A stretch of 9,373 nt of DNA, taken from assembly GCA_007570945.1 (NCBI GenBank), contig RKSH01000181.1, positions 1 to 9,373 of the forward strand, written 5' to 3'. The stretch is from Gammaproteobacteria bacterium. GTDB taxonomy: Bacteria > Pseudomonadota > Gammaproteobacteria > Arenicellales > Spongiicolonaceae. This document shows, piece after piece, positions 6,089 through 9,373 of the stretch; position 1 is the stretch's first letter, and each line of letters begins with the position of its first letter. The notes below the pieces were generated by a model, which had not been told where the DNA came from, did not search any database, and worked only from the letters and a program-made list of their open reading frames with translations. Made by a program: the position numbers and the translations under genes.

Positions 6089-7248
6089 CCCCGCACAATC
6101 AAATCCGCCGGCCGGCGGCCTAACATTTCGTGGCCGTCTTCGGTGACCAGCGCCGTTTGCCCCAGGGTCATGGCGCGGCCGGCGTCGCTGTTCATCAAAA
6201 TCATGTGCAGGAAGAACACCATGCCGGGGCGGATGAGCGCCGGGTTGGCGTGGTAGAACATGGGCCAGTCCATCCACGACGGGGCATATGTGGCGCCCAG
6301 GCTGTAGCCGCAGGCGTTCATGCGGTGGGCGCGGAAGCCGGCGGCGTCCACCACCTCGGCGTGGGCGTCAAACACGCCGCCGACGGTCTTGCCCGGCTGC
6401 AGCGCGGCCAGGCAATGTCCCATGGCCTCGGCGCAGACCTGGTGCATGCGCCGGTGTTCGCGGTGCGGCTCGCCGATGAGAATGGTGCGCATCAGGCAGG
6501 CGTGGTAGCGGCGGAACACGCCGGCGAATTCCAGCGTCAGTTGGTCGCGGGCGGCGAGTTTTTTGCGCCCGCTGAAATAGCGGCACAGCAGCGCGTCCTC
6601 ACCGGCGCCGATAATGAACTCGTTGCCCGGATAGTCGCCGCCGCCGGCAAACACGGCGCCCTGCATGGCGGCGAGGATTTCGCCTTCGTCGGCGCCGGGG
6701 CGCGCCAGGTCCACGGCGGCGTCCAGCGCGTCATCAGCCAGTTCGGCGGCGCGGCGCACGTAGGAAATCTCCGCCGCGCTTTTCACCGCGCGCAATTCGC
6801 TGACCAGGCCGGACGCGTCCTCCAACGCGCAAAATCCGTCCAGCGCCGCGCCGAGGCGCCGCCAGTGCAGCGCGTTCAGACCGCAGGCGTCCAGTTCCAC
6901 GCCGAGTTTTTTGCCGCGGCAGCCAAAGCCGGCCAGCGCATCGCGCAACTGCACCTGCGGGTCGCTGTCCTGGCGGTCGCCCCACACGCGGATGTCTTTA
7001 ATGACCGAAGTGTGCCGCGCCTGGCGCAAATCCGGGGCGCGGGTGAGCAGAAAAAACCGGCCGTCGGCGCCGAGGTAGAAGCATTGAAAAAAACAGTAAC
7101 CGAAACTATCGTAGCCGCTTAGGTAGAACATGCTTTCCTGGCGAAACATCAGCAGCCCGTCCAGCCCGCGCCCGGCCATCACCGCGGCCGCCCGCCGCCG
7201 CCGCGCCGCCAATTCTTCCGCGCTGAAGTGAACCGCCACCGGACGCAT
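6085..7248 (-). CDS. M24-fold (pita-bread) hydrolase, creatinase/ectoine hydrolase (DoeA/EutD)-like, metal ligands lost
   Basis: A 387-residue protein with a creatinase N-terminal domain (RRRAAAVMAGRGLDGLLMF, then SMFYLSGYDSFGY) and a C-terminal M24 pita-bread domain (LRAVKSAAEISYVRRAAELAD onward). The five metal ligands of methionine/Xaa-Pro aminopeptidases are replaced: the first Asp region reads LTLEFAG, the second YHACLMRT, the His loop GYSLGATYAP instead of GHGIG, and the two Glu regions RPGMVFFLHM and MTLGQTALVTEDG. A RYH-x2-L-x-RT segment followed by GYS(I/L)G recalls ectoine hydrolase DoeA/EutD, and metal-free catalysis is established for creatinase. A non-peptide amidine or cyclic amide substrate is therefore more likely than Xaa-Pro peptides. 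It leads an operon with the deacetylase (GTGA overlap) and the MttB-family gene, and is divergent from the OCD-family gene 26 bp away. Confidence 0.8.
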   Translation of the reverse strand: MRPVAVHFSAEELAARRRRAAAVMAGRGLDGLLMFRQESMFYLSGYDSFGYCFFQCFYLGADGRFFLLTRAPDLRQARHTSVIKDIRVWGDRQDSDPQVQLRDALAGFGCRGKKLGVELDACGLNALHWRRLGAALDGFCALEDASGLVSELRAVKSAAEISYVRRAAELADDALDAAVDLARPGADEGEILAAMQGAVFAGGGDYPGNEFIIGAGEDALLCRYFSGRKKLAARDQLTLEFAGVFRRYHACLMRTILIGEPHREHRRMHQVCAEAMGHCLAALQPGKTVGGVFDAHAEVVDAAGFRAHRMNACGYSLGATYAPSWMDWPMFYHANPALIRPGMVFFLHMILMNSDAGRAMTLGQTALVTEDGHEMLGRRPADLIVRG

Positions 7249-7274
7249 GATACACAGCCCCGGCCTGAGAAAAA
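7249..7274. promoter_or_regulatory. 26-bp divergent intergenic spacer between M24-like and OCD-family genes
   Basis: Both start codons face away from this spacer. It holds GAGAAAAA directly before ATG 7275 and a GGGG run nine bases before ATG 7248, both weak ribosome binding sites. It is too short for two complete promoters, so at least one must lie inside the opposite coding region. I found no convincing -35/-10 pair. Confidence 0.5.
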
Positions 7275-8246
7275 ATGCGCGCCCTCACCATCACCGCCCG
7301 GCAAATTCGCGCCGCCCTGACCCCGGCGCTGCTGATGGACAGCATCGCCGAAATGCACCGCGCGCCCCATGCGCTGCTGGATGAAAACCTGTTGGGCGCG
7401 GCCGACGCCGGCGGCGTGGAGTCGCACCTGTTGGTGCGCTCGGCGTGGCAGCCGCCGCATGCGCTGGGGGTGAAATTAGCGCGGGTTTTTCCGGGCAATG
7501 CGCGGCGCGGCCTGCCGTCCATCGCCGCCGATTATCTTTTGTTCTCCGGCGCCGACGGGCGGTTGCTGGCGACGGTGGACGGCGTTGCGCTGACCTGCTG
7601 GAAAACCGCCGCCGACTCCGGACTCGGCGCGCGGTTTCTGGCGCGCGAAGACGTGCGCACCATGCTGATGGCGGGCGCCGGCGCCATGGCGCCGCACCTG
7701 GTGCGCGCCCACCGCAGTGCGCGGCCGTCAATTAAAAAAATTCTGCTGTGGAACCGCACCCCGGCGCGCGCCGCGCAACTTGCCGAGACGATGGCCGCGG
7801 AAACAGCGGGCGCCAAGATTGAGGTGCGCGATGATTTGGCGCAGGCGGCGGGGGAGGCCGGTTTAATTTCCTGCGCGACCATGGCGGCGGCGCCGCTGAT
7901 TAGGGGCGCGTGGCTTGCACCCGGCGCGCACCTGGATTTGGTCGGCGCGTTCACGCCGCACATGCGCGAGGCCGACGACGACTGTTTGCGCCGCGGCAGT
8001 TTGTTTGTGGACTCGCGAAAAACCACCGCCGACATCGGCGAGATTAAAATTCCCCTGGCCGCCGGCGTTATTCAACCCGCCGACATCCGCGCCGAATTGG
8101 CCGACCTGTGCAACGGTGGGCATCCCGGCCGCCGCAGCCGGGAGGAAATCACCGTGTACAAAAACGGCGGCGGCGGGCATCTGGATTTAATGACGGCGCG
8201 CACCATTCACCGCCTGCTCAGCGCGCCGCCGCATAAAAATTGTTGA
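7275..8246 (+). CDS. Ornithine cyclodeaminase/mu-crystallin family protein (NAD(P)-dependent, EutC-like class)
   Basis: A 323-residue cytoplasmic protein of the family's usual length. The substrate-domain segment GVKLARVFPGN (65-75) carries the conserved Lys67. The Rossmann segment has GAGAMAPHLVRAH (134-146) and a nucleotide-binding strand KKILLWNRT (154-162). The family's ITVYKNGGGGHLDLMTA region lies at 292-308. Two features differ from true ornithine cyclodeaminase. The substrate-carboxylate Arg of the R-T-A-A motif is Lys110 (CWKTAADS). The segment GAFTPHMRE (224-232) lacks the catalytic Asp of GGDCPGKTE. It is therefore better described as an imine reductase or amino-acid dehydrogenase of the family, with unknown substrate. 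It is the only plus-strand gene; it starts 26 bp from the M24-like gene and its 3' end overlaps the methyltransferase gene by 29 bp. Confidence 0.88.
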   Translation: MRALTITARQIRAALTPALLMDSIAEMHRAPHALLDENLLGAADAGGVESHLLVRSAWQPPHALGVKLARVFPGNARRGLPSIAADYLLFSGADGRLLATVDGVALTCWKTAADSGLGARFLAREDVRTMLMAGAGAMAPHLVRAHRSARPSIKKILLWNRTPARAAQLAETMAAETAGAKIEVRDDLAQAAGEAGLISCATMAAAPLIRGAWLAPGAHLDLVGAFTPHMREADDDCLRRGSLFVDSRKTTADIGEIKIPLAAGVIQPADIRAELADLCNGGHPGRRSREEITVYKNGGGGHLDLMTARTIHRLLSAPPHKNC

Positions 8247-9270
8247 CGCCGCTTTTGATGCCAAGTTGGCGAAAGTCGCGGAAGCCGGCCTCGCTGAGCA
8301 GTTTTTCCAGCCGCGCCGGGCCCATGCAGGTGCCGAACCCCGGTCCGCCCTCGGCCAGGGACTGGGTCATGCAGTGGAACAAACTGAAACCGTAAAACAT
8401 CGCCCCCACCGGGTTGCAGTTGTCCGCCAGCGAGTCGCCGGCTTTGGGCTCCGCCACAAACAGCGTCCCGCCCTCGGTCAGTTTGCGCCGCGCCGCGCCG
8501 AGCGCCTCCACCGGCCGCGCCAGGTCATGCACGCAGTCGCAGATGGTGAGCAGCCGGTAGGCGCCGTCACTGACGGCTGCAAGGTCGGGAAAAAATTCCA
8601 CCCGCCGCCCCACGCCGGCCTTGGCCGCGCCGCGCCGCGCCCGCGCCAATGATGCCGCGTCGCGCTCCACGCCGTGAAAAGTGGACGCCGGAAATGCGCG
8701 CGCCAGGGCGATGGAAACCTGCCCGGCGCCACAGCCGAAATCCAGCGCATGGGCGCCGGCCTCCAGTTGCGCCGTCACCTCAGGCAGCGCCTTGAGCCAG
8801 TATTGGGCAAAGCGGTGGCGGTAGTTGCCGCGGTTGATTAAGTCCAGCGCGTCAGCGCCGGCCTCGCCGAACTCGTCAAAACGCACGCCGCCGCCTTTGG
8901 TGAACGCCTCCGCCACTTTGGGCGCGGCGCCCAGCAGCGGCGGCGCCATGTAAAACAGCCCGCCGGCAAAATGGTCGCTGTCGTCCGCGGCCAGCAGGTG
9001 CGCGTATTCATCGGCGAGGGTGAAGGTTTCGCGCGCCGCGTCGTAATGCACATAGCCGCAGGCGGTCATCCCGTTCAGCCACTCTTCCACATAGCGTTGC
9101 TGCAGTCCGCCGGCCGCCGCCACCTCGCCGGCCGACATGGCGCCGCCGCCGGCCATCACCCGGAACAGGCCGGTGCGCACGCCCACATAAACCATGCCCA
9201 CGGCCATGGCCGAGGCCATGTCCTGGAAAATTTTCGCCGTTGCGGCCTTGATTTTTTCGCGGTCGGGCAT
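8218..9270 (-). CDS. SAM-dependent methyltransferase with N-terminal winged-helix-like domain
   Basis: A 350-residue class I methyltransferase. The N-terminal part (about 10-95) has the helical/winged-helix layout of small-molecule methyltransferases: MAVGMVYVGVRTGLF, then SAGEVAAAGGLQQRYVEEWLNGMTACGYV. The Rossmann core follows with motif I ALDFGCGAGQVSIALARAFP (175-194) and the acidic end of strand 2 at Glu202 in HGVERD. Then come LLTICDCVHDLARP (240-253) as motif IV and GGTLFVAEP (267-275) as motif VI. The layout is like mycobacterial Rv2258c-type proteins. In this family the winged helix usually serves dimerisation and substrate binding and not DNA binding. The substrate is unknown. It starts 7 bp after the preceding gene's stop with no clear Shine-Dalgarno, suggesting coupled translation; alternative downstream ATGs would cut into the first helix. 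Confidence 0.87.
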   Translation of the reverse strand: MPDREKIKAATAKIFQDMASAMAVGMVYVGVRTGLFRVMAGGGAMSAGEVAAAGGLQQRYVEEWLNGMTACGYVHYDAARETFTLADEYAHLLAADDSDHFAGGLFYMAPPLLGAAPKVAEAFTKGGGVRFDEFGEAGADALDLINRGNYRHRFAQYWLKALPEVTAQLEAGAHALDFGCGAGQVSIALARAFPASTFHGVERDAASLARARRGAAKAGVGRRVEFFPDLAAVSDGAYRLLTICDCVHDLARPVEALGAARRKLTEGGTLFVAEPKAGDSLADNCNPVGAMFYGFSLFHCMTQSLAEGGPGFGTCMGPARLEKLLSEAGFRDFRQLGIKSGVNNFYAAAR

Positions 9271-9277
9271 GGCGCGG

Positions 9278-9373
9278 TTATTTGCGCGCGAAGAATTCTT
9301 CCTGTACCGGTTTGCCGGTCATGGGGTCCAGCATGGGCGGGACATTCGGCTCCTCGCGGTTAAAGTACTGCGC
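9278..9373 (-). CDS. C-terminal 31 residues of an unidentified protein (runs off the right edge)
   Basis: An open minus-strand frame enters from the right edge and stops at TAA 9280-9278. The visible end contains NREEPNVPPMLDPMTGKPV and closes with QEEFFARK. The balanced, hydrophilic composition and the 7-bp gap to the methyltransferase start indicate a real gene tail in the same operon. I do not recognise the family from this much sequence. Confidence 0.6.
   Translation of the reverse strand, partial: AQYFNREEPNVPPMLDPMTGKPVQEEFFARK

Noticed and set aside
6130..7122. 330-codon plus-strand frame opposite the M24-like gene
   Set aside because: It has shadow-like composition. The minus frame shows full creatinase/M24 architecture.
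1..9373. CRISPR array, insertion sequence, tRNA or rRNA
   Set aside because: No spaced direct repeats, terminal inverted repeats with transposase, or recognisable RNA gene were seen on either strand.

Overview
This is a GC-rich, densely packed bacterial chromosomal window. Almost everything lies on the minus strand, with short gaps or overlaps between genes. The XNI-type flap endonuclease and the animal/plant-type class I fructose-bisphosphate aldolase suggest a Pseudomonadota member, most likely gammaproteobacterial. The MttB-family methyltransferase and the creatinase/ectoine-hydrolase-like protein are types common in marine or host-associated lineages. This taxonomic guess is inference, as no rRNA or other phylogenetic marker is present.

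Reading along the minus strand (right to left), the window opens with the last 31 codons of an unidentified gene (9373-9278). Seven bases later comes a SAM-dependent methyltransferase with an N-terminal winged-helix-like region (9270-8218). A plus-strand ornithine cyclodeaminase/mu-crystallin family gene (7275-8246) converges on it and overlaps its 3' end by 29 bp. Only 26 bp separate the start of that gene from the divergent M24-fold gene (7248-6085). The M24-fold gene leads a tightly coupled three-gene unit: M24 hydrolase-like protein, NodB-type deacetylase (4-bp GTGA overlap), and non-pyrrolysine MttB-family methyltransferase (8-bp overlap).

The next block is less GC-rich. It holds a 76-residue orphan with an excellent ribosome binding site and, overlapping it, a DUF2335 membrane protein. 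A candidate promoter and a 9-bp tandem repeat lie just upstream. Then come an HNH endonuclease that probably starts at TTG, the class I aldolase, and an XNI-like flap endonuclease eight bases on. The window ends in the start of a possible DNA methyltransferase (89-1).

The most interesting part is the osmolyte/amine-like block at 3589-8246. The M24-fold protein has lost the canonical metal ligands in the way creatinase and ectoine hydrolase (DoeA/EutD) have. It is coupled to a deacetylase and sits next to an ornithine cyclodeaminase homologue; EutC of ectoine-utilisation loci belongs to that family. This resembles an ectoine-type ring-opening, deacetylation and imine/amine-processing logic, with a NodB-fold deacetylase in the place of DoeB and an MttB-family demethylase added. 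That assignment is a hypothesis: no substrate can be read from the sequence, and neither a corrinoid protein nor a dedicated transporter is visible here.
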